Below, in pieces: positions 27,101 to 35,445 of a stretch of DNA of 64,000 bases. Origin of the DNA: Pisaster brevispinus (taxonomy: Eukaryota > Echinodermata > Asteroidea > Forcipulatida > Asteriidae); NCBI GenBank assembly GCA_023634235.1, contig JAMKCF010000008.1, positions 18,188,000 to 18,251,999 of the forward strand, read 5' to 3'. Position numbers and translations under genes: made by a program. The first letter of the stretch is position 1. Every line of letters begins with the position of its first letter. The notes under the pieces were generated by a model. It saw nothing but the letters and a program-made list of their open reading frames with translations. It was not told the origin of the DNA and searched no databases.

Positions 27101-30100
27101 GACCATTAGAACTGGAAGAATGATATGTGTTGAGTCACACGATATGATAAGATAAGATACAAAGTTTATTATCCCACGGTGACGCTGGGGAAATTAAAAC
27201 TGGCTTTGATTCAAACAGTAAAGACAAAAACACTAAAATTCAGAACACTAAACAAACTGACATAGATTAAACCGATAAAAACAAGAATGAAAATCAAGAA
27301 GAATAAGAATATGTTTAAGATAGGAAATAGGATTACAAAGATTCATAATTATTTATGTACAAAGTTAACGGTACACAAAAAGGTATTCCGTAAAACTGAA
27401 AACTCAGAATAGCACAGCTACTTTAAATCATTGTAGTTGTAGTTGAGATAAAGGAGTTGTTGTAGCAGTGGGTTATAATTTTCCATTTCAAAAGGCAATC
27501 TTCCCAACTTAATAAAAACTTGGGATGCACAGTGTGTGGGTGGGTCAGACAGAATCGTGTTCACTTTAGTACACACCTGATCATGGTATAAAAGTGCCTG
27601 GGTTTTGTAGTTGAGTTATTCTTTATCTGTGCTTAACTGCTTTGATTGGGCGATTCTCACTGCCCTTTTTAGGAGCTTTCCAATTGGTTGAATTGGTTTA
27701 TTTTGCCAATGTCATGTTAAATTTTAAAATGGTGGAAAATTTCATTGTAGTTAATACTCTTTCAGAGTGAAATTTGAAACATAATGTCATTGGATATTAA
27801 ATTCAAATGGGTCTGTACATTCCAAAGAGGAATTTTTGTACCAGTCCAAGGGTAAAATTCAATGCCGTTTGATCAAATATCATCTACATTCAGGAATGAA
27901 CTAAATATTCTCTGTATAAAAATAGACAGACCATATATTTGAAATGTGACGTCATCGAATGTTTTGGATATGACAACATTGCTCTTGAAGGGTATCAAAC
28001 ACAGTGGCATTTTACACCATTTCAACATGAGGCTAGAGACCTGTAACTTGCTGTTCAAATTTTCATAAGGATTCTATCTATTGGAAAACAAGTGGAATTT
28101 TACCTCTGAGCCCCTCCTATAGACATGACTTTAAATATTTATGGTCGGCTGTACCAGAAGCTTGTGGCGGCTTTTGTCTCTAAGATTTAAACACTGTTCA
28201 CTTGCAGCAAAGGCAAAGCAATGTTGCTGAATACGAAAATTGCCATTTCAGAATGCTATTCATTTATTTCTGCATTACTTTACTCCAGGGCTGCTTAAAA
28301 CCTGTGCAGTTACACATTCCAAAGGGATGCATCCTTGACCCTTCAGAGAATGCTGCTGTCGTTGGGGGTAACGTTCTGACATCACAACGAGTTGTTGATG
28401 TTGTTCTCAAAGCATTTGCTGTCTGTGCTGCATCACAGGTAGTTCTGTCCACGCTTTCATTTTCTTTTTAACTGTATTTTTATGTTGGGTTCTGTTTAGC
28501 AAAGCAGAGTAATTGAAGTCTGCCCTTCAGCAATGAAAACACACTTCGCTCTGTGTCTGATGTAACCCTTTGTAGGACTTTTCCTCTGTGCTGTACACAG
28601 ATACAGAGTCCTAGATATGGGGGTCCGTTCTGCGGCGGACAAAGTTCAGAGCTCCATAATTCAAATCTTGCCCATAAGAAGCTACTAATCTCACTGTATT
28701 AACATTCCATGGCCGCATACATTTTCAGATATTTCTCGTAAATTTGTAATTTTCTTTAAATAGTTATGCCATCTAAGAGAAACTCTAGTGATCAGTAATA
28801 AACAATGATCTGTATGGTATAAAAATCATTGCAAAAAGTATTACTTTTCATCAAGTTAATCTGTGAGTGTCATAACCCTATCATATGAAATTAAATTAAA
28901 GAGAACGTGCATTTGGAATGTCCAGTATTTCCAGTGTGTCGTGTGTGTGAATGCTGCAGTCAACTTAGTCAAGCAGTGCATTCTCACGAGGGTGACATAA
29001 TGGAACCCACCATCAGCTAAAAAAATACATGAACAATGATTAGGCATTAGGCATTGTGTAGAATCACTGGCGTTATTTTGTTGCCTGATGGATGGTTGTG
29101 GCTACTGGGCAGCATACATGTTGTAGGCTCCTTTACAGAATACCTTCGCTTAGTATTAATATTTTTTATTTTTTATTATTTTTTTTTTAAAAGGTATTTG
29201 TATAGCGCCTACTGCAGGCCAGCCTCTAAGCGCTTAACATTCAGTATTTTCCTGCAAGGTAATTGAGGCAACGTTTCTGAAGTATGAGACCTACTCCTTT
29301 ACATAGCACCATGTAATGGTTTACAAGGTGCTGTGGCGCAATATGCAGCCAATCAAACCAGGAACACCGGGGCGAACGCCTTCTCTTTTCGATAAGTGCA
29401 CTGGGTTCTTTAACGTGCGTTACACAACACACGGGGGCCAACGGCTTTACGTCCCATCCGTAGTATTTAATATTTACATTAATCAATAATGAGCTCTTTG
29501 AGACGCCCTCGGGTGTGATAAAGCCCTTTACTGGAGCTGCGTGTTATTTAGCCCGAACATCTGACGTCACACTTCGAGGCTCGTGAATAACGCCAGATAC
29601 CTGCCAGACCGGATGTTGGCAGATGTACCTTTGACCTAGCATTCATTTCACACGAAGACTCGCAGTCAATTCACACGTACATGTTCACATTACTTAGTAA
29701 ACAAAACAACACTACATGACGCTAGTTGCATGCAGCAGACGATCTAATAAACTACATCACCTCGTAACCTCGACCAATCATAACACAGATATGCAAAGCT
29801 CACGTCACACCACGTTTATCCAATGAAATCGTTATATCCAATGAAATCATTGGGTCTGTAAAACCAGTGCCTGTCTTTATCCTTGCAGATAAAGACAGGG
29901 GACCAGTCTATGTGTTATTAACATTATTAATGGATGTTTTTCTCGATGTTCTTTTTGAAGGGCTGTATGAACAACATAACATTTGGTGATACCGATATTG
30001 GGTATTATGAGACAGTATCGGGAGGTGCAGGAGCGGTAAGTCAAGGACTCCCTGAATTCAGACCTATTTATGTCTTGGTGGTGAAATGAAATAGCTGTAT

Positions 30101-33100
30101 AGCTGGGAGACTGCTAACATAGGACTAGATAGCTCTGTTGGTAGAGCGCCGGCACGTTAAAACGGAGGGCGTTGGTTCAAATCCCACTCTAGTCAATTTC
30201 CCTTTGTTCGACATCAAATCAGCTGTTATTTTCTTCAGATTAAATGAGATCATGCTCTTGGATCCACTTCTCTGAAGGATACTATTACAAAGGGTGCTGG
30301 AATTCATGCTCGAAATCTCTTTTTCCGGGAGACATTGTGTAATCCCTGATTCCAAACCTTTGTCCTTTTGTCCACCATACAAAGTTTACATGCAAAGTTT
30401 CAAATGCTACTCCGGTGTTACTGCAAACCTTACTAGATTGCATCTCCACCTTGCAAAGTTTCAAATCCTACTCATGTACATGTACATGGTTACTGCAAAC
30501 CTTACTAGATTGTATCTCCATCTAGCAAAGTTTCAAATTCTACTCACGTACATGGTGTTACTGCAAACCTTACTAGATTGTATCTCCACCATGCACAGTT
30601 TCAAATGCTACTCATGTACACGTTGTTACTGCAAAACTTACTAGATTGTATCTCCACCATGCAAAGTTTCAAATCCTACTCATGTACATGGTCTTACTGC
30701 AAACCTTACTAGATTGTATCTCCACCATGCACAGTTTCAAATGCTACTCATGTACACGTTGTTACTGCAAAACTTACTAGATTGTATCTCCACCATGCAA
30801 AGTTTCAAATCCTACTCATGTACATGGTCTTACTGCAAACCTTACTAGATTGTATCTCCACCATGCAGTTTTAAATCCTACTCATGTACATGGTGTTAAT
30901 GCAAACCTTACTAGATTGCATCTGCAATGCAAAGTTTCAAATCCTACTCATGTACATGACGTTACTGCAAACCTTACTACATTGTATCTCCACCATGCAA
31001 AGTTTCAAATCATACATGTACTCATGTACATGGTGTTACTGCAAACCTTACTAGATTGTATCTCCACCATGGAGAGTTTCAAATCCTACCCATGTACATG
31101 GTGTTAATGCAAACCTTACTAGATTGCATCTGCCATGCAAAGTTTCAAATCCTACTCATGTACATGGCGTTACTGCAAACCTTACTACATTGTATCTCCA
31201 CCATGCAAAGTTTCAAATCCTACTCATGTACATGGTGCTACTGCAAACCTTACTAGATTGTATCTCCACCATGGAGAGTTTCAAATCCTACCCATGTACA
31301 TGGTGTTAATGCAAACCTTACTAGATTGCATCTGCCATGCAAAGTTTCAAATCCTACTCATGTACATGGCGTTACTGCAAACCTTACTACATTGTATCTC
31401 CACCATGCAAAGTTTCAAATCCTACTCATGTACATGGTGTTACTGCAAACCTTTCTAGATTGTATCTCCACCATGCAGAGTTTCAAATCCTAATCATGTC
31501 TAGATTGTATTTTACAATTTAAGTCTTCAATCATTTTCAGAACCCATGTTGTTGTCTTGTCACATTTCTATCCTTATCCTGACTTGCTTTAGGGGCCAAC
31601 CTGGGATGGTCAAAGTGGTGTCCACACTCACATGACAAACACAAGAATCACTGATCCAGAGATATTAGAAAGAAGGTAAAAATAATCCCTTGCATGGGTC
31701 AGCCATTTTGTTTTCCCATCCCTTCAAATTGATATAAACTATTCCAAGAAATTTATTCCAAGAATCTATTTTCCTGCTCTTTCTAAAAATTTGATTTTTT
31801 TGTTTGTTTAATCAGTGTTCATAGCCTGTGTTCTTGATGGTCTGAGTTCATTTCCACACTTGTAGATCCTTGTCATACTATATTTTGCCATGCTTACTGT
31901 TCCAAGACTCCCAAAGTTATAGGAGTCCTCTATTGATAAATATAGGATGCTTGAGATGATTCACAGCTGCTCCGCTTCATGCACACTAATAGTTTTTACA
32001 TTGAGTACCATAAGTACTGATTGTGCTGGTTGTGATGGTTGGTAGTGCGCACAAGCTTGAATATGGCTTTGAACGCTATGTCTTTACCAGCTGTTTACTA
32101 TCATATTGTTAAAATAAAATTATAAAAGGTTCAAAAGATTGTATTATTCGTGGCTGAAATAAATTATGAATTATATGAAAAGTATCAATAAGAATCTATG
32201 TGTGAGGCTTCGCCTCGTGAAATGAAACAGTCCAGATTTCACCTCGTGATTATATTCTGCACTTAATAATTGTAGTCTGAGTTACTAGAGGTGGTCATTA
32301 ACTTTTCTTGTACCTGTTGGTCTGAATTTCATGAGGGTGTTCAGTTGATATTCACCCGTCTCTCACCTGTTGGTAAGAGCAGCACATGAAGACATTCTTT
32401 TATTGACAGATACCCGGTTGTGCTGAAGCGTTTTGAGCTGAACCCAAATACAGGAGGACTGGGTCAGTACAGGGGCGGTGACGGAGTTATCCGGGAAGTT
32501 ATGTTCAGACGACCTTTGACATTGTCTGTTCTGACAGAGAGAAGGGCGTTTAGACCATATGGAATGAAAGGTCAGTTTGTTTCATGACAGTTTTGATCAA
32601 ATATGTTGTAGATTTGGTGTGATTTTGTAAACAATTAGCATTTATGTGGAAGTACACAAATGTTATTTTAAATTGTGTATTCTTATCTTAAACTTGCTAG
32701 CTTCTTTAGAGAATTAGAAAGCCATTTCATCATAGGTAAATGGTTTTTTTGTACAATGTTGTTCTTTTTCTGACTGTTTTCCTACAACCGTCGGTGCACT
32801 CTCCTGCCCAATTGGCTTTTTTGCCCAATTGGCTTTTGTGCCATATATTACCACAGGAGACTGTAGAGACCAAGTCCACAGTACACAAGCTATGGGGTTT
32901 CCACGTAGCACTTGTTTGTACAAACAGAAGAAGCCCATGTACCTAAGGCTAGCCAGGAAAGTATGGTACACGGTGAAAGTCTGTGGTACCTGTGTGTGTA
33001 ATCAGTCTTGCTGTTGCCTTTGTTTTGTTTGTGTTCAATTCATCACCGACTGGTATTTGATTGCCTTCTCTCTTTTATTTATGTTTTGGTTTATTCTAGG

Positions 33101-34161
33101 TTTACATCTACTTCCCTCCTGCAGGATTGTTTTAGCAATGTGTATTGTTTATTTTACATGTACATTTGCATTTATTGCTTGTACTGGTATTTATTTTCCT
33201 CTCTTTTAGGGTTTCCTCTTATAACATGTATAATGAGTACATTTTTATGTAAAGCACCCAGGATCATTATTTAATAATGCATTTGATGCTATATAAATGT
33301 ATTTTATTATTATTGTAAATGCTACTGAATGACCTTCTGACAAGTACACTTTCTTTACATCTTTCTGCCGGGCACACGTTGTGTTCCACTTTTTAAATAT
33401 ATTGAATTGTACTGTTTCTGCCTCATAGCCTTCCGTCTTGTTAAATCTTTATTTAAATTGGTGCATTAAATTTATCCTTACCAAATTTGTGTATGTTTTT
33501 ATTCTCACCTATTGAGTGTTTGGTTCATTTTTATATTTATTTGTCATCCTGTAAGGCGGAGAACCTGGTCAACCTGGCAAGAATCTGTTCATCTACGCAG
33601 ACGGTCGAATTATCAACTTGGGAGCCAAAACTGCCATCGATGTGAAGGCAGGAGTGAGTCATTCAAGTTTTCAAAAGAAATTTGAAGCGATTTGTAAACT
33701 CGTATCAAAGTCATACAGTGTTAGCAGGCGTAGAATTACACGAAGGCCACAGAGGTCATGGCCTCTGTTACCCCTAGTCTTGTGCTCCTTCCCATAGACT
33801 TTAAGATTTTCCAGTTAAAGCACCCTTTGCAAAATGAAAATGGCCTTGCCCTCTCAAAGAAAAAAACTCCAGGCCTGTATTAGGCTGTAATAGATCCACA
33901 TTATTGCTGTAACACTCCAACAAAATGATCGTACATCCCAAATCTTGAATATGATCAATGAAATGATATTGCTCTCTGCAGGACACTCTGCAGCTCTGCA
34001 CACCCGGCGGGGGAGGGTTCGGAACACCGCCGGAGAAGAATGGTGGGACGGACTATGGCGTCTTACCATCCAAACGGAGACGTCATAATCAGGTGGCTAG
34101 TCAGCTTTATACAGAGAAGGGAAGTGTACATGCGTATCGTATGGCACAGGAACAAGTGTGA
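5409..34161 (+). CDS. OPLAH: 5-oxoprolinase (ATP-hydrolysing), 29 coding exons
   Basis: This is a cytosolic enzyme that uses ATP to open 5-oxo-L-proline to L-glutamate in the gamma-glutamyl cycle of glutathione turnover. I assembled 29 exons with consistent splice phases, 3906 nt, about 1301 codons to the TGA at 34159. The vertebrate enzyme has about 1290 residues, so only the first few codons are missing. Exons: 5409-5564, 6139-6330, 7167-7298, 8306-8412, 9061-9176, 10208-10340, 11481-11593, 11902-11990, 12769-12886, 13822-13964, 14954-15082, 16237-16349, 17294-17464, 18002-18139, 19123-19261, 20500-20676, 22052-22189, 23371-23481, 23908-24009, 24489-24663, 25125-25234, 26088-26309, 26962-27096, 28289-28438, 29961-30035, 31593-31675, 32410-32570, 33556-33653, 33982-34161. 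All introns are GT-AG except one GC-AG. No frameshift or internal stop was seen. Residue numbers in the block entries count from the Ala codon at 5409. Confidence 0.95.
6755..7085 (-). mobile_element. tRNA-Leu-derived SINE, copy in OPLAH intron 2
   Basis: About 330 bp. The right end, read on the minus strand, is a class II tRNA-like head with a CAA triplet at the anticodon position and a B-box (GGGTTCAAGTCCC). The body (AACCAGAAACACCGGGGTTAACCCC; GTGCACTACCAATTCTAGTA) is shared with the copy at 20695-21035. It lies in an intron, antisense to the host gene. Confidence 0.7.
7395..7480 (-). mobile_element. Second tRNA-headed SINE family, OPLAH intron 3
   Basis: On the minus strand it reads as a tRNA-like head, CTCAGTGGTCTAGAGGTAAG followed by TGTGGGTTCGAATCC (A and B boxes). 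Related copies occur at 13255-13345 (-) and 35175-35245 (+). Confidence 0.6.
7967..8235 (+). mobile_element. tRNA-Leu-derived SINE, OPLAH intron 3
   Basis: The first 80 bases (7967-8046) fold as a class II tRNA. The acceptor strands GTCGTGG and CCATGAC pair over 7 bp with one G-U. There is an A-box (TGGCCGAGTGG), a CAA anticodon triplet, a long variable arm and a B-box (GGTTCGAATTT). A SINE body (TTTCTCATCACCCAGGAGTA; GGAGTTGAGATGGTTTC) follows. The body and intronic location argue against a functional tRNA gene. Confidence 0.7.
9126..10115 (+). repeat. 99-bp tandem array multiplying the OPLAH exon 5 donor
   Basis: Ten head-to-tail copies with an exact 99-bp period. Each contains the last 51 bases of exon 5 (encoding [13 protein letters not shown]), the donor, and the first 48 bases of the intron (a CT/CCC-rich stretch). 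GT dinucleotides fall at 9177, 9276, 9375, 9474, 9573, 9672, 9771, 9870, 9969 and 10068. Eight are GTAAGG; copies 3 and 5 are GTAACG. Because 99 is 33 codons, the OPLAH frame stays open through the whole array to a TAG at 10133. Every donor is in the same phase, so any of them joins exon 6 in frame. Copies 2-10 share changes absent from copy 1 (CCCTAGG for CCCCAGG), so they descend from a single derived copy. Confidence 0.95.
10208..20676 (+). CDS. OPLAH: OPLAH exons 6-16: hydantoinase A domain and linker
   Basis: These exons encode residues 235 to about 722. Visible family motifs are [11 protein letters not shown] (exon 6), [12 protein letters not shown] and the second [17 protein letters not shown] signature split between exons 7 and 8, [19 protein letters not shown] and [17 protein letters not shown] (exons 9/10), [19 protein letters not shown] (exon 11), [16 protein letters not shown] (exon 12) and [19 protein letters not shown] (exon 13). 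Exons 14-16 encode the region linking the A and B halves, including [12 protein letters not shown] and [16 protein letters not shown]. The A half carries the kinase-like, ATP-dependent part of the reaction in this enzyme family. Confidence 0.95.
10890..10945 (+). mobile_element. Possible LINE 3' end in OPLAH intron 6
   Basis: The text AGATGGAGAAAGGCGCTTTAGAAGTGTAA resembles the 3' ends of CR1/L2-type LINEs. No reverse transcriptase reading remains. Confidence 0.3.
11301..11436. mobile_element. 136-bp MITE in OPLAH intron 6
   Basis: The termini GGGCTAGATTTCACAAAG and CTTTGTGAAATCGAGCCC are inverted repeats matching at 17 of 18 positions. It lies 44 bp upstream of exon 7. It has no coding capacity. 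Confidence 0.75.
13255..13345 (-). mobile_element. Second tRNA-headed SINE family, OPLAH intron 9
   Basis: On the minus strand it reads TCTTGGTGGTCTAGTGGTAA, then CTTGGGTTCAAATC, which are the A and B boxes of a tRNA-like head. It is related to 7395-7480 and 35175-35245. Confidence 0.6.
13985..14300 (-). mobile_element. tRNA-derived SINE in OPLAH intron 10
   Basis: The right end has a minus-strand B-box (GTGGGTTCGAATCCC), and the left end has TATAGCGCTC before an AAT microsatellite. The body (CCTGAGGAGCCAGTGCTGCC) differs from the Leu-derived SINE at 6755. Confidence 0.5.
15221..15432. mobile_element. MITE in OPLAH intron 11
   Basis: The left end TATAGACCCTCTTGAATA and the inverted right end (AATAGACCGTATTGAATA on the other strand) match at 15 of 18 positions. 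Between them are two related internal blocks, CCCTACAACATGGCG and CCCTACAAGATGGCG. Confidence 0.6.
18700..19070 (+). mobile_element. Possible LINE 3' region in OPLAH intron 14
   Basis: AT-rich sequence ends in AAGGCGCCAGATAAATGCC followed by TTATT repeats, the form of a CR1/L2-like LINE 3' tail. No protein reading is left. Confidence 0.3.
20695..21035 (-). mobile_element. tRNA-Leu-derived SINE, OPLAH intron 16
   Basis: A second copy of the 6755-7085 element, with shared body text (ATGAAACCAAGGATGCTTCG, AACCCCAACTCTTCCACGAT). The minus-strand tRNA-Leu-like head at the right reads GTGTCGTGGCCGAGCGGTTG. It begins 19 bp after exon 16. Confidence 0.75.
21155..21422 (-). mobile_element. tRNA-Leu-derived SINE, OPLAH intron 16
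   Basis: The body begins GCACCTTGTAAGGG and shares GGTGCTGTGGTGCAAT with the copy at 29265. The head at the right (minus strand) reads TGTCATGGCGGAGCAGTC. It lies next to the previous copy in the same orientation. Confidence 0.65.
22052..34161 (+). CDS. OPLAH: OPLAH exons 17-29: hydantoinase B domain and C terminus
   Basis: These exons encode residues about 723-1301, the hydrolytic B half. Motifs in order: [20 protein letters not shown] (exon 17), [20 protein letters not shown] (18), [18 protein letters not shown] (about 822-839, exon 19), [19 protein letters not shown] (about 855-873, exon 20), [20 protein letters not shown] (21), [18 protein letters not shown] (23), [20 protein letters not shown] (24), [20 protein letters not shown] (25/26), [19 protein letters not shown] (27/28) and the C-terminal CTPGGGGFG loop. 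The protein ends [10 protein letters not shown], close to the vertebrate C terminus. The intron after exon 22 (26310-26961) uses a GC donor. Confidence 0.95.
22780..22952. mobile_element. Diverged copy of the GGGCCCAATTTCA MITE, OPLAH intron 17
   Basis: It shares AACAATTGTCTGCTAAGCAG, ACCAGTCACAAATTGTACA and a GCTTAAGCAGCTCTATGAAA end with the intact element at 56155-56350. The left terminus is lost. Confidence 0.65.
24065..24290 (-). mobile_element. tRNA-derived SINE fragment, OPLAH intron 19
   Basis: It shares a TTCTGGTTGTGAAGCCAAAG / AGTGAACTTAATCGCTGTA body with the 6755 family. A minus-strand B-box-like segment (AGTTTGAATCCC) lies at the right. Confidence 0.5.
26310..26961 (+). other. 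OPLAH: GC-AG intron of OPLAH
   Basis: Exon 22 ends ...AACGAG and the intron begins GCAAGT, the usual extended consensus of GC donors. Exon 23 begins after TTCTAG with GGTGCAGCA. The nearest GT (at 26315) would shift the frame into a stop within exon 23. The conserved FDFTGTGPE context fixes this junction. Confidence 0.85.
26609..26665. repeat. Nested palindromic repeats in OPLAH intron 22
   Basis: GGTTCCCTGGGAACC is a perfect palindrome around its central T. It is followed by two further GGTTCCC/GGGAAAC variants. The region then becomes CCCTCC-rich. Confidence 0.6.
27135..27320 (-). mobile_element. Possible retroelement tail (minus strand)
   Basis: GATAAGATAAGATACAAAGT followed by TTATTATCCCACGGTGACG resembles an inverted LINE 3' end with short tandem tail repeats. 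A similar TTTATTTATTAGTCC segment occurs near 12270. No ORF remains. Confidence 0.3.
29265..29470 (-). mobile_element. SINE body fragment, OPLAH intron 24
   Basis: It contains GGTTTACAAGGTGCTGTGGC, GAACACCGGGGCGAACGCC and CGGCTTTACGTCCCATCCG, the same body as the Leu-derived SINE at 21155. The tRNA head is missing. Confidence 0.6.
29870..29899. repeat. Perfect 12-bp hairpin before OPLAH exon 25
   Basis: CCTGTCTTTATC and GATAAAGACAGG are exact inverted repeats around a 6-nt loop. The hairpin sits about 60 nt upstream of the exon 25 acceptor, close to where a branch point would be expected. Confidence 0.8.
30123..30194 (+). repeat. tRNA-like head of a SINE, near-complete cloverleaf
   Basis: The 72 bases follow the tRNA layout exactly: 7-bp perfect acceptor stem (GACTAGA/TCTAGTC), 4-bp D stem (GCTC/GAGC), 7-nt anticodon loop ACGTTAA (triplet GTT), 5-nt variable loop and a TTCAAAT T loop. 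Only 3 of 5 anticodon-stem pairs and 4 of 5 T-stem pairs form, and position 33 is C rather than U. It is followed by AGTCAATTTCCCTTTGTTCG, the tail start of the SINEs at 60838-61450. I call it a SINE head, not a working tRNA gene. Confidence 0.65.
30388..31510 (+). repeat. ~68-bp minisatellite in OPLAH intron 25, ~17 copies
   Basis: The unit core is GCAAAGTTTCAAATCCTACT, then CATGTACATGGTGTTACTGC, then AAACCTTACTAGATTGTATC. There is higher-order structure: two successive dimers (30590-30860) and two near-identical trimers of about 204 bp (31060-31265 and 31265-31470), each with CATGGAGAG and GCGTTACTGC variants. ORFs through the array are by-products of the period. Confidence 0.95.
32990..33310 (+). 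mobile_element. Possible LINE 3' end in OPLAH intron 27
   Basis: The end AAGCACCCAGGATCATTATT, then GATGCTATATAAATGTATTT and a TTATTATT tail is typical of CR1/L2-like LINE 3' ends. The sequence before it is T-rich with no reverse transcriptase reading. Confidence 0.35.
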
Positions 34162-35445
34162 TGAAGATAAAACTCAGGTCCCATCCAAAATTAGCGGCTA
34201 CGGCTTCGGTATGACTGTTGCTACTTCAATGCATGATGATCCAGCCTTAGCCGTAGCCGTGAGTTCGGACACGGCCTCAGTAGCATCATCAACTCATTGA
34301 GATCATGTACCGATAGATGCTTGACTGTTTATAATGAAATTCCAAAATTTAAGAAAGTTGCAACATGTCCTTGCTGAGTGGTTTTAAGAGCACCAGGGTC
34401 TGAGTTGTACAGTGAAGATGTTCATTGTTGTTAGATGGAAAATGTGCCAGGCAACTCGCCTTCACCTCGTTGAATGGAACATGTCATCAACTCTTGAGAA
34501 TGTTCTCACCACTGCACTTACAAACATTCATATATCAGACAGAACTTGTAGCTAAGGTCTTGACGGAAATGAACCAATATAGATGATCAGTGACTATGGT
34601 AAGATGACACTTATTCAGTGTTATTTTTTTTCAGTATTAGCCAACCATTTAACTTGACATCTCAGGACGTTTTTTATTATTTCACTTGTGGCAAAATGGA
34701 AAGGGTAAAGGTAAACACATGGCCAAAGGTAGCCTGACTTCTTTTGCCTTGACTTCTAGTATTTCAGTTACATGCACTTGTATCAAAAAGAAATTATATT
34801 TGTTATATTTACATAAAATGTATTGTGTTTTTTCAGAAGAAGAAATCATATATAAATAACAAATGATATGTACTAACCATATAAATATTTGTGTTGTGGT
34901 GTATGGTTGCAAGCCATCATTTCACTCTGGTCTTCAGAAGTAAGCTTGACTCTGAGGATGCATGCTCCGTATAGAGTTTGATGGCGAGTAAACTTGGTGA
35001 TTGGCAAAGGTGAATTAATAAATGTGCCACATTTGGTCCATCTTTCTAGCTTTTATTCAACCATTTAGAGAAATTATTTTTGTTTTAAATTATACATAAA
35101 TACTGTGAGCAAATTTAACATTTTATTAAATTGTAACGGTACCCACTGCTAAAATATAGTGATTCAAACTGACTCTAGCCACCGGGCAATCTTGGTGGTA
35201 AGACATCTGCTCTACAATGGCAAAGGTACTTGTTGGTTCGAATTCTTTTACACACATAGGGTAAAACTAAATAATTTAAACAGTGTAATCAACCCCTGTA
35301 AGTCATGTTAGTGTTGAAAGGTAGTGACATACTTTAGTAATGTCCCCCCCCAAAAATGTGTAATTTTAATCCGAAAGCCTACAACGGATGGTAGTTAGCA
35401 TCCTGTAAAATTATTTCGTCCGTTGATCAGATATCAATAAAAGTA
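34162..35445 (+). other. OPLAH 3' untranslated region and flank
   Basis: Non-coding sequence after the TGA. AATAAA motifs at 35017-35022 and 35436-35441 are candidate polyadenylation signals. A tRNA-headed SINE fragment (ATCTTGGTGGTAAGACATCT, then TTGGTTCGAATTC) lies at about 35175-35245, so the nearer signal is the likelier transcript end. Confidence 0.4.

Noticed and set aside
30294..31522. Overlapping repeat ORFs in OPLAH intron 25
   Set aside because: By-products of the ~68-bp minisatellite; no conserved protein features and located inside an intron.
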